The notes under the pieces are model-generated. The model was not told where the DNA came from. It did not search any database and saw only the letters and a program-made list of their open reading frames with translations. Shown in pieces: positions 1 to 11,295 of a stretch of 64,000 bases of DNA (positions within the stretch are counted from its first letter, which is position 1; the number at the start of each line of letters is the position of its first letter). The stretch is from Mucidula mucida (taxonomy: Eukaryota > Basidiomycota > Agaricomycetes > Agaricales > Physalacriaceae): NCBI GenBank assembly GCA_015501055.1, contig JADNYV010000003.1, positions 248,001 through 312,000 of the forward strand. Reading direction: 5' to 3'. Position numbers and translations under genes: made by a program.

Positions 1-1476
1 GGTGGCCGAAGACGAAGCAGATTTCATTCTTGTGCGGTTGGTCAGGTAAGTTGTTATGTATACTTATAGTACTTCTGCTTATCTTGATTTAGTGGGAGTA
101 AGCTGTATCGGGCAGAAGCTGACTCTGAGCTGCGCATGAAATTTCGGACGGAATGTTGGCTCGAGCAATCGATATACGAGGACAAGATTTGCGCACCTAC
201 TAGTCACATTTCTTTCGTCCCTCTTGCTATTGAACTACCTATACCAGGTGCGTTTGTTCCTGTCCTCCTACAAGCGAACTAACAGAACTGTGCAGGCACG
301 GAAAAGATACAGCTTAGTCTATCAGGGTTGAGTGCCTCTGATTCTTGTTTTACGCGACGACTGGCTCGTGCGTTGGGTCTAAGTCTAGCCCCTGTGTTCT
401 CTCGGAAGGCAACCCATCTCCTCTGTCCATCTGGCACCGGTCAGAAATATGATAAAGCCCAAGAGTGGAAGATTCCTGTAGTAAATATGGGCTGGCTGGA
501 GGAGATGTCAAAGAAAGGGCACATACCCGATGTTTCTCCGTATCTAGTTGGAAAAGACGCATCGGTACCGGAGCCTGATATCGTGATGTTTAACGGTGCG
601 TAACTCCTTCATTATAACGAGCTCGTACTGAATAACTTCTCATAGGTACCACAACGGTGAAGGAGGGGCTTGCGACACGCCCACAGTCGCCAACTCGTTT
701 AATCCCCGAAGCAGGTCCAGGACCATCGACCACGACCTTCAGACTCAACGGACTGCTCTTGAAGGATCCTAAAGGTAAAGCCGAAGCCGATGATTCGAAC
801 GCAATGATGGATATAACAAACGATCTTCAAGGTTTGGATATCATCTTTTTTTGGGACTCAAGTTAATTGTTTTGTTGTTTTGCGATAGGCCCAGACACCT
901 TCGTGCGCGAACTAGAAGCATGTCCTCAATCGTTCATAGGACATCCGGCCGTTCCGACAAGATCCGCTTCGATAGACTACGAAGAGGTCCCGTCATCCAG
1001 AACGCCGTCTCCAATGAAACTACCGTCTCCGATGAAGATGCCACCATTGTTAGATATGCCCAAACTACAACTTCTCGGAAAGCGCCGGTCGGAAGACTCG
1101 GAAGAGCGTATAGAAAAGCGCGCGCGACCGAGAGCAATGCGCTCCAATGTATTAACCTTTATATGTCGTTCCGTTACAATTTCTTGACTCCTTCATGCAG
1201 CCCAATTCAAGGCCGGAATCCAGAAGTGACGTCACTGAAGCTCCCGTCACTTCCAAGGTCGATGGATTTGATGAAGGCTTTGAGGAGGATGAAGAAGGTG
1301 GTGGCACGGTCTTGGAGAGCATGCGAGTGACATATGACGACAACGAGGAGAAGCGGAAGCTCATGAATTTGTTGGCTCCGAAACCAGCCAACACGAAAGG
1401 CGCCGGGAAGACGGCAGCCAAGGCCGCGACAAGGAAGTCTACAAGGAAGAGTGGTGGCAGAGGTGCTTCATCGTGA
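1..1476 (+). CDS. BRCT-repeat DNA replication/checkpoint protein, Dpb11/Rad4(Cut5)/TopBP1-like (5' partial)
   Basis: This is the C-terminal part of a multi-BRCT scaffold protein; its start lies before base 1. Exons read at about 1-46, 94-247, 296-601 and onward to the stop at 1474-1476. The first two exons carry the end of one BRCT domain (a conserved W in ECWLEQSIY). The 328-600 exon carries another, with the typical ATHLLCPSGTGQKYDKAQEW then VVNMGWLEEM pattern. The tail is low complexity, acidic (DEGFEEDEEGG) and ends in a basic Lys/Arg/Ala stretch. Proteins of this family bind phosphorylated Sld3/Rad9-type partners in the nucleus to start replication and activate the checkpoint kinase. The assignment rests on the BRCT pair and the basic tail. 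Another multi-BRCT protein is possible because the N-terminal repeats are outside the window. It converges on the permease with a gap of only about 70 bp. Confidence 0.72.
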
Positions 1477-1548
1477 TTTCTTTGGGGGGTAGATCTGTTT
1501 ATATGTAGTGACTTTTTATTTTGTATCATTTATACAGAGCTTCTTGGT

Positions 1549-3482
1549 TCAATCTTTCTCACTCTCCATCCCGGTCTCCTCGCACGCAGGCTTTACAACC
1601 AGTCCCCGAAGCACGGCTTCTGCGGCTTCTTTAGCGGCCTCGTCCTCTTGGACTTTCAACATGTTCTTTGTATAATTCTTCCCAATGACGAACCAGCAGC
1701 TGAGCGCAATGATTCCGATGCCGCCAACACAAACACAGGTATAATTCATGTTGGCCGCCGTGACGGGTTGGTAGTAGGGGAAGGAGAAGAAGACAATGGC
1801 GAATGTAAGCCATCCAAGCGTGACAAGATTGACGAATAGGCCTTTCGTTGTGCCCATGTGAAACTTTCCGCGCACTAGAGGTTTTCGACTCTGCAGTACA
1901 TTGGTCAAGATGGGGATGATGTAGGCAATATTGTTGATCGTCACTGCAGAACCAAGGAGCGCGTTAAACGCCGTGGATGAGCCTGCGAGCAGTAATTATC
2001 AGGCCGAAGGACTTTGCAAGAGCGCAATACAAGTCTTACCGAGATATAGGCATCCGAGCACAGCACAAATTGCGGTGACGAGGAGCTGGGCATTGAAGGG
2101 GACCTGAAAGCGAGTCGAGACCTTGGAGAGGAGCTTGGAGGCGGGAAGGCCCTCATCGCGCGCGAATGCCCAAACGACGCGACTAGTGCTCAGCTGGCTG
2201 CCGACCATGCAAGGGCCAATGGCGATCCAGAGCAGGAAGACAAGCGCAAAAGCGCCGCCAGTGGATTGGGTCGCCTGTCGGAAAAGTTCAGCAAGGGGCA
2301 GGCCGGTCGAGCTGGCGGCGAGGGCGGTGTAGTCCTGGACGGAGAACATAAGCGCGATGAGGTAGGTAAGGCCGGTGACAAACGCGATAGCGAGGGTACA
2401 TAAGAGCGCGAGGGGAGCGTTGCGGGATGGATTGGGCATCTCCTCCGTGATGTGCGTGATACCGTCAAGCCCACCGAGGGAATACAAGGGGTTGACCAGA
2501 CCGCTTAAGGAAGTTTACTTGAAGTAAGATACGGGGCTGGTATAACATACGTGATGAAGCAGATAACATTGTTTTGCCAGCCCGTCTCGTTGATCCACGT
2601 CCTGAAGACGAACTTGGCGTCGTTGTGTGTTGGAGCACAGGCGACGACGGTCACTAAGAGGACGAACCAGGCGATCTGTAGATAGAACACTAGATGGGGT
2701 CAGGCAGTCATCCGAGCGGGAAGAGCCGATATCATGAAACTTACAAGAGAACTTGTTCATGGTCGGGATGATCTTGTTCCCAAATAGAACTACACTGGCC
2801 GTCGCGAGGTTCGTGCACTGGTAAACCACAAAAGTCATCCAGGCCTTGATAACTAGGTCGGAGCGGTACAGCGCGATAAGGGCCATGAAGTTCTGCGCGT
2901 AGACCAGGTTTGTGGACGCCGTGGTGAAGATCCATCCCGACACGCTCCACCAACCAGTGACAAACGACAGGAAGCCACTATATTCCCTCGGAGATATAGC
3001 AGCGACCCAATGATACTGAAGAGCCTCGCGTCAGTGTCAGTGAGTGGTGTATGGAAACATCACACAAACCATTCCGCCCTCAGTTGGGTACGCCGACACG
3101 AATTCGGCTAAAGAGAGCCCGAGGAAGCATTGCAGAACCCACACTAGTATGAAGCCGTAAATGACTGCCCCGGGACCGCCAGCGTTGATCTCGGTGATGA
3201 GTCTGCCATCGACGCGTCAATTGTAGTTTGGCTGAAAATAACTGTCAAGTACCCCAAGCCTAAACCCGTCCAAGAGATCGTAGTAGTCGAAGCTAAACCT
3301 ATCAAGCTCCAGACGGTAAAGTGTCGCTTCAGCTCCTGCTCATGCCCCCTGCCATATTTACAATGTTGAGAAACGGTCGTCCACCCAACTGTGGGACTTT
3401 GAACATACATTTGCTGCAGACGTAGCCTATCCGCTTCTTGAGTATTCAACGATTCCGCATTGGATTCCTTGGTATCGGCCAT
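1549..3482 (-). CDS. APC-superfamily permease (GABA/choline/amino-acid type)
   Basis: A plasma-membrane amino-acid or choline transporter of the fungal amino acid/choline transporter family. After a polar N-terminus rich in Glu/Asn, the first membrane segment reads HFTVWSLIGLASTTTISWTG, a hallmark of these permeases. Next come GGPGAVIYGF, SLAEFVSAYPTEGGM and a later block SLGGLDGITHITEEMPNPSR, the conserved loop of the family. The last exon (1549-1944) holds the final helices and a charged cytosolic tail ending in EKD. About six short introns split the gene, including one just after the TGLGLG motif. The start at 3482 gives a soluble tail of about 50 residues before helix 1, which is normal. 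Length and motifs fit a full, intact transporter. The substrate cannot be read from the sequence; GABA, choline or other amino acids are all possible. Confidence 0.85.
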
Positions 3483-3964
3483 CTCAGAGAGTCGGTGCTT
3501 GTGGTTCGACTTTGAAAACAGTCAAGACGGTTATCAGTATGGCACATTCTGTACAGAATGAAGCACGCGCGGTATCATACTAATAGCCTGAGAGATCAGA
3601 GAAGCACATTGACTCCGATCACAATTCGCCCAAGAGGGCAGTTATACCCACGCTTATCCACACCGAGGCCCGATGGTCCGACGTGTGTGGCGTTCTTTCC
3701 GAGTGCTCTTCGAGATCGCTGTTTTTGAGTCATGACAAGATATTCATACCGCTCAATTGATTGACATTCTCCGGGTTTCTGCTCACCGCGCACCGTTTAC
3801 GATGCCCTTCATTGTTAGAACTTCTCTCAGCGCTGTGCAACGGAGAACTACGACTACAATTCCCTCCGGGGACAACCTTAGACTACAGGAATGAACCTAC
3901 AAACTCAAAGTCGACCAACAGACAGCGAGATCTATAAACAGCTAGTAAGAAGTTTCCTAAGTAC
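3483..3964. other. Intergenic region between permease 5' end and amidase 3' end
   Basis: About 480 bp that must hold the permease promoter and the amidase 3' flank. A short open frame on the minus strand (3596-3793) matches no family I recognise and is probably chance. No repeat, tRNA or clear regulatory motif was seen. Confidence 0.5.
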
Positions 3965-5734
3965 TCAATACATTTTACCTGTTTTCTGCGTACATGCCCC
4001 AGGCCCAGATCCTCTGTCTCCTAGCGCCTTATCCACGATATTCATCATCGCTATCACCTTCTCCTCATCCCAGCGCTTCCCAACTACCTGGACAGTGATT
4101 GGCATATCCTTCATCGGTACCGGGTCATAGAAGGGTTTCTTGCGCCGGTATAACTGGTCTTCCATAAACGAACTGCCTTCGCTGTTCTTCTTCACAAGCC
4201 ACTCATCGGTAAGCTTGTCCTTTTCAGGATCCACCCAAGTAACAGGCACTACCCCGACAGGACTATCGAGGACGTTATACAAGAGGGTTGCAGCTGCCAA
4301 AGGACTAAAATCGGTGGCGCCACTGAATGATGTGTATCAGCTGCCATATTTCCTCGGGCACCCATGAAACACCTACCCGTTTGGTAGTTGGGGCATAGCT
4401 TGTACAGGACATATGATTCCATCGAAGGCGTATTTATGCCAAACCTAGACACGCATATGAGGAAGTCTAGTTCGAACGACAAGTCAAAAGGTACCTGTTG
4501 GTAAAATGCTGTCTCATACGCATTTCGTTGTTGGATACAATTTGCGTATTCTCCATAGCCCTTTGCTCCAGCAGCAGTAACAACCTTTGCCGCTTTTGTA
4601 TCACCAAAGAAAGTAGAAAGGACCCATGACGCGAACGAAGATATGAAGCCTATGATAATGTTCGGTCAATGCAACATCAACGATGATAGCGCCACTGACA
4701 CGGAACTCTAGATGAATACACAAGCATTTTCAGTCCATTATCCTGTGTTGAGTATAAGCGAAAGGTAGGAACGACTGAATATAACGGAGACGTGCCATAG
4801 GATCTGGCCCAAGGTGACTGAGCATGATCTTATATGCATCTGCAGAACTAATTGACACGTAGATTGCGATGGCTTCGTGCACTATACCAACATGAGAACC
4901 GACGACAAGCACATTGGGATCACAACTTGCGCACCGCTTGGAGGCGTGAATTCAATACATTCATGACCTTGCTTTCGCAATTCCTCGACCGTTTCCAGCA
5001 CGGCGCGCTTAGTAGCCGGGGATGCCTTTATGAAGCCATCTGGGATAGTGGTATTAATTGAATAATCTCCAAATGAGAAAAGAGCCCACCTGAGGTATAA
5101 TACCCAAACTTCAGCTTCTCTGGAAGAGAGACGTCTCGATAAGGCAGAGGCGTGATATCGTACACCGTGTCCGTCTCCCTCGAACCAAACAATGCGCGGC
5201 AAAACAATTCCAAGTCCTTGACTGACCGCGCCATTGGTCCAGTCACGGACCGGAGACCCTCAAATCCTGGACATGGACCTGACACAGTATGAGAACATTC
5301 TTTAAGGAAGTACGAAACACACCTCTAGCACCCTCCTTCGACAGTCGTCCAAAACCCGGCTTGAGGCTGTATATACCGCAATACGCCGGAGGTATGCGTA
5401 AACTGCCTCCAACGTCCGATCCGATACCACCAGCGCAGAGCCGTCCAACGCAAGGAGTGCCGATTCACCACCCGAACTGCCGCCACATGTATACCCAGGG
5501 TTGTAAGGGTTGACAGAACGCCCCCAGAGTGGGTTGTTGCATTCAAAAGTGAGCATCGCCTGGGGAACATTTGTCTTGACGAATGGAATACCGCCTGCAG
5601 CGATTATTTGTTTGACCATCTACGTGTGGGAGTAAATTACAGTAGCAACGCAGTAATCGCAGATTAACGCACCACTGCATGTTCAGCGGCAGGCTGGTTG
5701 GCCCATTCACTGAATCCCGCGGTAGAATCGTAAC

Positions 5735-5755
5735 TAGGGATGTGCGCCGTACCGT
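5735..5755 (+). repeat. Left terminal inverted repeat of the hAT-like element
   Basis: Exact 21-bp inverted copy of the right end at 6363-6383; it begins TAGGGATGTGCG. The preceding eight bases (5727-5734, ATCGTAAC) are the left copy of the target-site duplication. Confidence 0.92.
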
Positions 5756-6362
5756 TACGGGTACGGCCGTAAGTTGCCCACCCGTATTCGGTTTACAGCC
5801 GGAACACGGCCGTAGTGTGGCGTTCAGTTATAAATATTGAGAGTTATTGACCTGTCAGTATGTAGTTAGTTTTTCTCGATGTGTGGATATGGATAAGTTG
5901 ACAAGTCACCTTTGGGCCCGAAAGGAGCCTACTTCAGCCATTACCACTGAAAGACAGTCATTCAGGCAGCTTCAATGCTCAAACACTGCACCAGAAAAGT
6001 TGATTCATGTCCTTTGATGTTTTCCGGACAGTAAATGGGTGGTCCGGGAGGCCAAATGCACCGAGAACGTCGTTGTTCATCAACAAGATGGTCCACGTGG
6101 TAGATGTCCCGATTGGGACAAGCCATCACTGGCAAGGTCTTCAAGCGACATCCACGACACATTTCAGCCAGCATCAGATTGTGTTTGTCCTTGGTACTCT
6201 ACATGAGGGGTCTGCTACTGGATGGATAGCAATTTGAAGACGATCTGACCCCACCAGGTGAGTGACCGTATCACGGCCGTATGACCGATCTGTTGACCGT
6301 ACTCAAGATTGCTCACGGTACGGGTACCGTAACCCGTATGCCGTACCGTATGCACCGTACAT

Positions 6363-6383
6363 ACGGTACGGCGCACATCCCTA
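6363..6383 (-). repeat. Right terminal inverted repeat of the hAT-like element
   Basis: Ends in CGCACATCCCTA, the reverse complement of the left end over 21 bases. The following eight bases (6384-6391, ATCGTAAC) repeat the left flank exactly and form the target-site duplication. Confidence 0.92.
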
Positions 6384-7080
6384 ATCGTAACCCCTGAAGT
6401 CGACTGGAAGAGCAAACATATGAGGCTCTGTATGAACGCGGCAAGAGAACCCGTACATTGGTCCTAGGCGAGGGTTAGGCGGGTGTTGGGCGAGTACAAT
6501 CGATGGCCTACCTTTAGACTGAATGGGATACCGTGCAAAGGGCCGCGAATCTTGTTGGTGGCGGCAAATTCAGCATCCAGCTCCTTGGCTTGAAGACGCG
6601 CTTCATCGAACAAAACTGAGCCAGCTGTCAGTCAGTCTGCAGGACCACTAGGAAACACGCAGACTTTCTGTTAGGCAGTTGGTGAGGGCGTGTGCTTTAA
6701 TGGCGCGCTGAATGTATGCCTCTAGGACCTCGGACGACGTCCATTTCCCTTGTTTTATGTTGGCAACAATGTCAGAGGCTAGGTAATGGTCATTAGCAGG
6801 TGACGGTCGTCATCGGTGGAGTTGAACGCGCCTGTCGCCCATAAATACGCGTGATGGTCGGTATTCCCTTTCGCGACCGCACTCTCCGCAAGGCGACGAC
6901 TCTGTTCGGCTCGTTTGGCGTCGATAACATGCTTATTGCTTGCAAAGAACATGGTCAAGAACAGGAAGATCTAGTTCAACAAGTCACCTTAAAATCACCC
7001 GGCGCGGAACCGTGTCCGCGGAAACAATTTCGCCTGATTGAATGCGGAGTGGCATATGATAGTACAAATTATTCTAGTCT

Positions 7081-8704
7081 TTAAAAGAAGGCATCAAACA
7101 TGCGTCCTAGCACAGATCTCTGATTCTCCGCATCAGCTTCGCCTTCTTCTCCTCTCGTACCAATCACCCGGCCCCGACCATCCGTCACAAAGGGAGGCCG
7201 TGTGTTACCATCTCCGGCACGTACCTCCTCTTGTGTCTGAGCTTCACCAGCCACTCCATCGGCAAAAGCAAGAACGTCCAAAATTTCTTCCCTGATAGCA
7301 GCCTCTACGGGATCAAGACGATGTCGGAATGGTCCAGTGGGTCGGGCAGCCGATGTTCTGTCCTCCTCATCGTCATTGCTATCGCTGGAATTACCTTGAG
7401 AGTCCTCGTCCTCCGACTCCGACACGTCTTGAAGCATCGGCATAGAATCATCGCTTTCATTACTCTGGGATGATGAAGGTCGATTGATGGGCTCAAGACC
7501 CGGCATATCAGCATCGTCGTGGTCATGGTTGCGAGGAGGAGAATGAGAGTGAGTGGGCCAACGGGGTGGTGGGTTGTGGCGCAGAAGCATTGAGCGGCGG
7601 AAAGTTGGTTGCGGTTCATCGAGTTCAAGGTCCAAATGGTCCTGCAGATTTCCCAAAGCTCCCGTAAGTTCTGCAGCTATACTCCCAAACTGATCACTCA
7701 TGAGTACCTCAATCATCTCGAGAGGGTTGCGATAGTTGAACGGGTGTAGGGAGAAACCAGAAGTGAAAGGTGGTGTTGGGCGATTTGGATGTCTCTGAAC
7801 GATTTCTTTAGTTCGGTTATGCGTCCCTCGGTAATGAAACTAACCCTCATACACACATCGACACCATCGGAGAACACAAATGGAGTACCGTCCGCATTCA
7901 AGTGCTGGTAGAAGCAGTCTTTACCAAAAGGGCAGAGAGGCTTCTTCGAACTGTCTCCTTTCGTTCTCTGGAAATACCTGAAAGAGCGATCGTTGAATAC
8001 AAAGTGAGCGAGTGAGTGAAGGTGTGTGTACCGGCAAGGTATTCTTGCCATGCTGTCCTTGTAGGCTGTTACGACTTGTTCCTTCTTAGGGTCGTCGTGT
8101 TTGTAGAAGATTGAAGATGGAGTGATATACTTGGACGGCGCTCGACACATTGGACATAACTTGGTGACTTTGAGAATACCCCCTTGATTGTTTTTCCTCG
8201 CAGAATCACGCCATTCTTTGATACACTGTAGTATGGTAAGCATGAGTTTAGAACAGCGAAAAGCAACTCACGGTGATGCAGAAGACATGAGTACATCCCA
8301 CTAGAAGGAATTGAATCAGCGTCGGGTCATCTGGACGTGGTAGCGAGACGCGTACTCAAAAGGCCATACGTCGACGGCCGGTCAAAGCAAATGGAGCAGA
8401 GTTCTTCTTCTTCCACCTCGGCTTTGGACGTACTCGCTTTCGGGGCTGTGTGCTTGAACCAGCACTTGTCTCCTCGTTTACAGAATCCTACTAGATATTG
8501 AGCAATCCCGAGCGAAGCATAAGCTGAGGACGAACCCTGCGCATAGTACCGGCATGTCTTCGCCTGATCATAGGGCGTGTACTTTATCTCATTCTGTTCT
8601 GGTTCGCCGTGGAGGAACTTGCACTTGTCGCCAGAGAAACAGCCTCGAGGTTCCTTGTAATACCTGCATATACCGCGAGATCTCGATGTGACTGGTCGTT
8701 CCAT
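7081..8704 (-). CDS. Makorin-type E3 ubiquitin ligase (CCCH zinc fingers plus RING)
   Basis: Domain order is that of makorins. A first CCCH finger near the N-terminus (CRYYKEPRGCFSGDKCKFLH) is followed by a second (GFCKRGDKCWFKH). Then comes a C3HC4 RING starting LCSICFDRPSTYG, continuing through CIKEWR to LCPMCRAPSKYITPS. A last CCCH finger follows (PLCPFGKDCFYQHLNADG). The long C-terminal exon (7081-7716) is acidic and Ser-rich (SESEDEDSQGNSSDSNDDEE) and looks disordered. Makorins combine RNA binding through CCCH fingers with RING-dependent ubiquitin transfer. At least three short introns are present; one falls in the RING between the first Cys pair and the central helix. The start at 8704 lies directly before the first finger. 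All metal ligands I could check are present, so the gene looks functional. Confidence 0.9.
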
Positions 8705-8845
8705 GGCCTCGCTGAAAGGAAATCAACGAGGATGCACTGAGATGGTGGCACAAGTCTAAGCTGAGTGTGTCATGGTCACGTCACAATTCGTGACGTGAAT
8801 CCAATATACCATACGCTAACTACAAGAATACAGAGATACAGAATA

Positions 8846-9960
8846 CTACCCTTTAGCAGCCATCAACGCCTCCTTCACAGTACTACGCTCCGCAAGTAGA
8901 GCCATGAGTTGCCACTTGTAATCTCTCACTTTGTTCTCTTTCAGTATCTCCGGAATCTCGTCTTCCTCTCGTTCACCAACAGCAAGCCGCATGGCAGCAG
9001 CACTTTGATTAGGAAGGTCGGCTGGAGCCATAGCGAACAAGGTCTCGAGTGCCGCCATTGAAAGTACCTTTTGCGAGCGATGATGACCGGCCACATGCGT
9101 CGGAGTGATGGACGAGATAGCCAGAGAATCAGAGGTCAAGGTTAGGGCATGCGTTATGAGTTGTTTGAGTTTAACCTGATATATCTTTGCTTGACATTTC
9201 ATATAGAGGAGAAAAGAGGAATGAATACCTCGCAGGCCAAGTGCATCAGTGAAGAAACGAGTCGAGAGGGAGATCCAAGGTTGTTCTGGGCACAAATGAG
9301 GTTCATTCGATCAGCAATATGTTGCTGATTCGGGGACCTCGTCGACGCGGCCAATTGGACAGGTAGTCGACTTCCGGGAGGTTCTAGTGACCATAATTCA
9401 AGTAGAGGACATACTATAACTCATGCAACCTCACCTCCCCGCTCCGGAAGGAGAACCACACCTCTCTCACGAGCTATTTCATCAGTGACTGGTCGCGGTC
9501 GAACTGCGTCTATTGGTTGTGCTGCTTCGGGTAGATGGCCTAATCTTTCGCGTTCTTGTCGACCTAGCGACACTGTCCAATGTTTGAGTCTTTCGGAACG
9601 GATGCTGTCATAGTCGTCGGGTCCTTGGTAAGGAAGAGTTCGCCGCCGTTTGCGTACTGTTTGTTTGGGAAGATCTGGTGGAGGTGTGGCAGGACGCTTG
9701 AAGCTGCGCGCGTCGAATATGGATATTATAAGCGCATTATGAAGTTGGACTAGGTATTAATCAACGAAACCATTTAATCCAAGGATGGCGTACTTACTGA
9801 GATTCTGAGCGTCAAGGAGTGGTCGTAGGGTGTCTTCGAGTTCGGAGCGCGATAGTTTTCCGGAAATGAACAAACTAAGGGTCTCAAAATAGGTGGATGC
9901 CTTTTGGCCGAGGAGCGTGGTGAGTTGCTGTTTGATAGTGGTGGTCGAAGGCAAAGACAT
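8846..9960 (-). CDS. SAGA complex adaptor subunit Ada1/Hfi1 (TADA1-like)
   Basis: A structural subunit of the SAGA histone acetyltransferase/co-activator complex, needed to hold the complex together. The N-terminal SAGA-Tad1 region is clear: TIKQQLTTLLGQKASTYFET, then GKLSRSELEDTLRPLLD. It continues in the next exon with LHNALIISIFDARSFKRPAT and a basic RKRRRTLPYQGPDDYDS stretch. A central exon contains KHWTVSLGRQERERLGH. The C-terminal exons hold a short region resembling the histone-fold part of Ada1 (LAISSITPTHVAGHHRSQ) and end in KEALMAAKG. I prefer the start at 9960 (MSLPSTTTIK) over the in-frame Met five codons upstream because homologous N-termini begin near this point. Roughly 300 residues with three or four short introns is within the range for fungal Ada1. 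Confidence 0.85.
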
Positions 9961-10101
9961 GCCGATCACAACCAAACAAGAACGCGTCTCTAGTCTTCGA
10001 TCCCAGTTATTATTACAGGTGTGATGATGGTAAAGTAAATGCTACAGTGAAATAAATGTGGGCATGATTCAACCTAAGCGTAGTGAATTTTGAGGGACAC
10101 T

Positions 10102-11295
10102 CTAATCTGCCCGGATTGCGGCCTCTGCGAGAGCAGACTTTAGCACGGAAGCACAATGAGGACAGACACACGTACTGAAGAATTCATAGGACAGCCAGCA
10201 TAGTGCAGTACTCGGCATAGTCGTCATTACTCTTGGGGTTAAACCGCGTGCAAACCCTTTCAGACCGTCGCGAGCCCAGATGATCTTGAACGCGCCAGCC
10301 ATGCCCTTAACACTGCGTATTTCTACATCTTGAGAGCTTCCTTTAGTCTGTAGAATAGTCTTGGCGACATCGAGAGGCGTGGTCACCGCAGCGGCGACGG
10401 CTCCGGCTACCGCGCCAGCAGTTATATGTGTGACGGGCGAGTATTCATGTGTTGGATTGATGACCCGTTTGATCTGCTCGTACACAGTGAATTGGATGGC
10501 GTTGAAGGGTATCGAGATGGCGAGGGTGGTGGGATAGGACACGTAGAAGGCCGCTAAACCTTCGTTCCGGTAGACAACCTTGGCACAGGTGAAGACTGAG
10601 CGGAACTCTGATTTGTGCATTTGCATGCGTTGTTTTATGACTTTGAAGGTATGAAAAGGCGCATGGAGGAAGATGTGATAAGGACCGACCGTCGAATGGG
10701 TTCATCAGGGCATCGGCTGCTGTTGTCGCGGACGCACCCGCCACCGCTGCCCACGGTGAGTAGAAACCGAGGCAAGCCTAGGAAATACGTACAAGTTGCT
10801 ACCCACTGGTTTCCCGCTTCGTTCCCACCCATGAGTTCCTTGACTGCTTCCAAAGTGCCAAAGTGCACGGCGTGGGCAGGACCGGCGCCTAGCACGACAG
10901 ACCATACGCCTCTCCACAGCGCACGGACGCCCTCCGTGGAGGATATGCGGGTGAACGCATTGCCGACGCCCGTGTAGACAGCGACGGGCGTTGTCGCGAA
11001 AACTTGCATCCGCGTCTAGATGAAAAGGTTTACACTGTCGGGCGTGCTGCTCGACGTGCTTACCTTGATGCTGTCGATGGGATACATGACAGCATGTTCG
11101 GATATGCCAGCCTGGAAGCAGGTATGTCAAGGGCGAAGGCGGTGGGATGAAAAAACGTACAAGTGCACCGGCGAGCATATTCACCTACATATCGAGAAAA
11201 GTTAGGTCTAGATCCTCAAGTCCATTGACGAAAAAGAAACTTACGCCGAGACCAGCATTGGGTGGTAGGGCCTCATAGTCGATCTCCTCCGCCAT
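10102..11295 (-). CDS. MRS3/4: Mitochondrial iron carrier, mitoferrin (MRS3/MRS4-like)
   Basis: An inner-membrane carrier that imports ferrous iron for heme and Fe-S synthesis. Three carrier repeats are visible, each with its PxDxxK/R-type signature: MYPIDSIK (first repeat), a second ending in MNPFD, and TTPLDVAK (third). The N-terminal EEIDYEALPPNAGL motif and the repeat-two text GVWSVVLGAGPAHAVHFGTL are characteristic of mitoferrins rather than of other carriers. The C-terminal repeat contains GFARGLTPRVMTTMPSTALC. The start at 11295 gives the usual short acidic N-terminus before helix 1. Several 50-70 nt introns separate the repeats. Nothing suggests damage. It stands divergent to a 1.2-kb region without a recognised gene. 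Confidence 0.92.

Larger units (their letters stand above)
5735..6383. mobile_element. Non-autonomous hAT-like DNA transposon inserted in the amidase exon
   Basis: The 649-bp element has perfect 21-bp terminal inverted repeats beginning TAGGGATGTGCGCCGTACC (5735-5755 and 6363-6383). It is flanked by a perfect 8-bp direct duplication ATCGTAAC (5727-5734 and 6384-6391). An 8-bp target duplication with YARNG-type ends (here TAGGG) is the signature of the hAT superfamily. Inside each end are further short copies of CCGTACCGT/ACGGTACGG-like words, as expected for subterminal transposase-binding repeats. Only short open frames occur within, on both strands around 5960-6240. None shows a recognisable transposase or BED-finger domain, so movement would need a transposase supplied in trans. 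The exact target duplication suggests a recent insertion. Confidence 0.9.
3965..6952 (-). pseudogene. Fungal amidase (amidase-signature family), broken by a transposon and a frameshift
   Basis: Amidase-signature enzymes hydrolyse amides with a Ser-cisSer-Lys triad. All three residues are still readable. Lys is in [11 protein letters not shown] near 6515-6550. The cis-Ser is in TCGGSSGGESALLALDGSAL near 5450-5510. The nucleophile region GSDVGGSLRIP lies near 5395-5425. The reading starts at 6952, and C-terminal exons run to 3965 (VTWVDPEKDKLTDEW, ITVQVVGKRWDEEKV). Between the Lys exon and the next block a 7-nt microexon (6457-6463) best restores the family text SLKDQF-DFRGYDST. Two lesions break the frame. 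A 649-bp element sits inside the codons for RGYD|ST and creates an immediate TAG. Around 5426-5431 two extra bases (GTGGT where GGT is expected) shift the frame between DGSAL and GIGSDVGG. Either lesion alone should abolish the enzyme. The rest of the gene is well preserved, so decay looks recent. Confidence 0.82.

Noticed and set aside
6007..6237. Open frame inside the hAT-like element as a possible transposase remnant
   Set aside because: No BED finger, RNase H-like or dimerisation motif can be read in any frame; the element is too short for a transposase.
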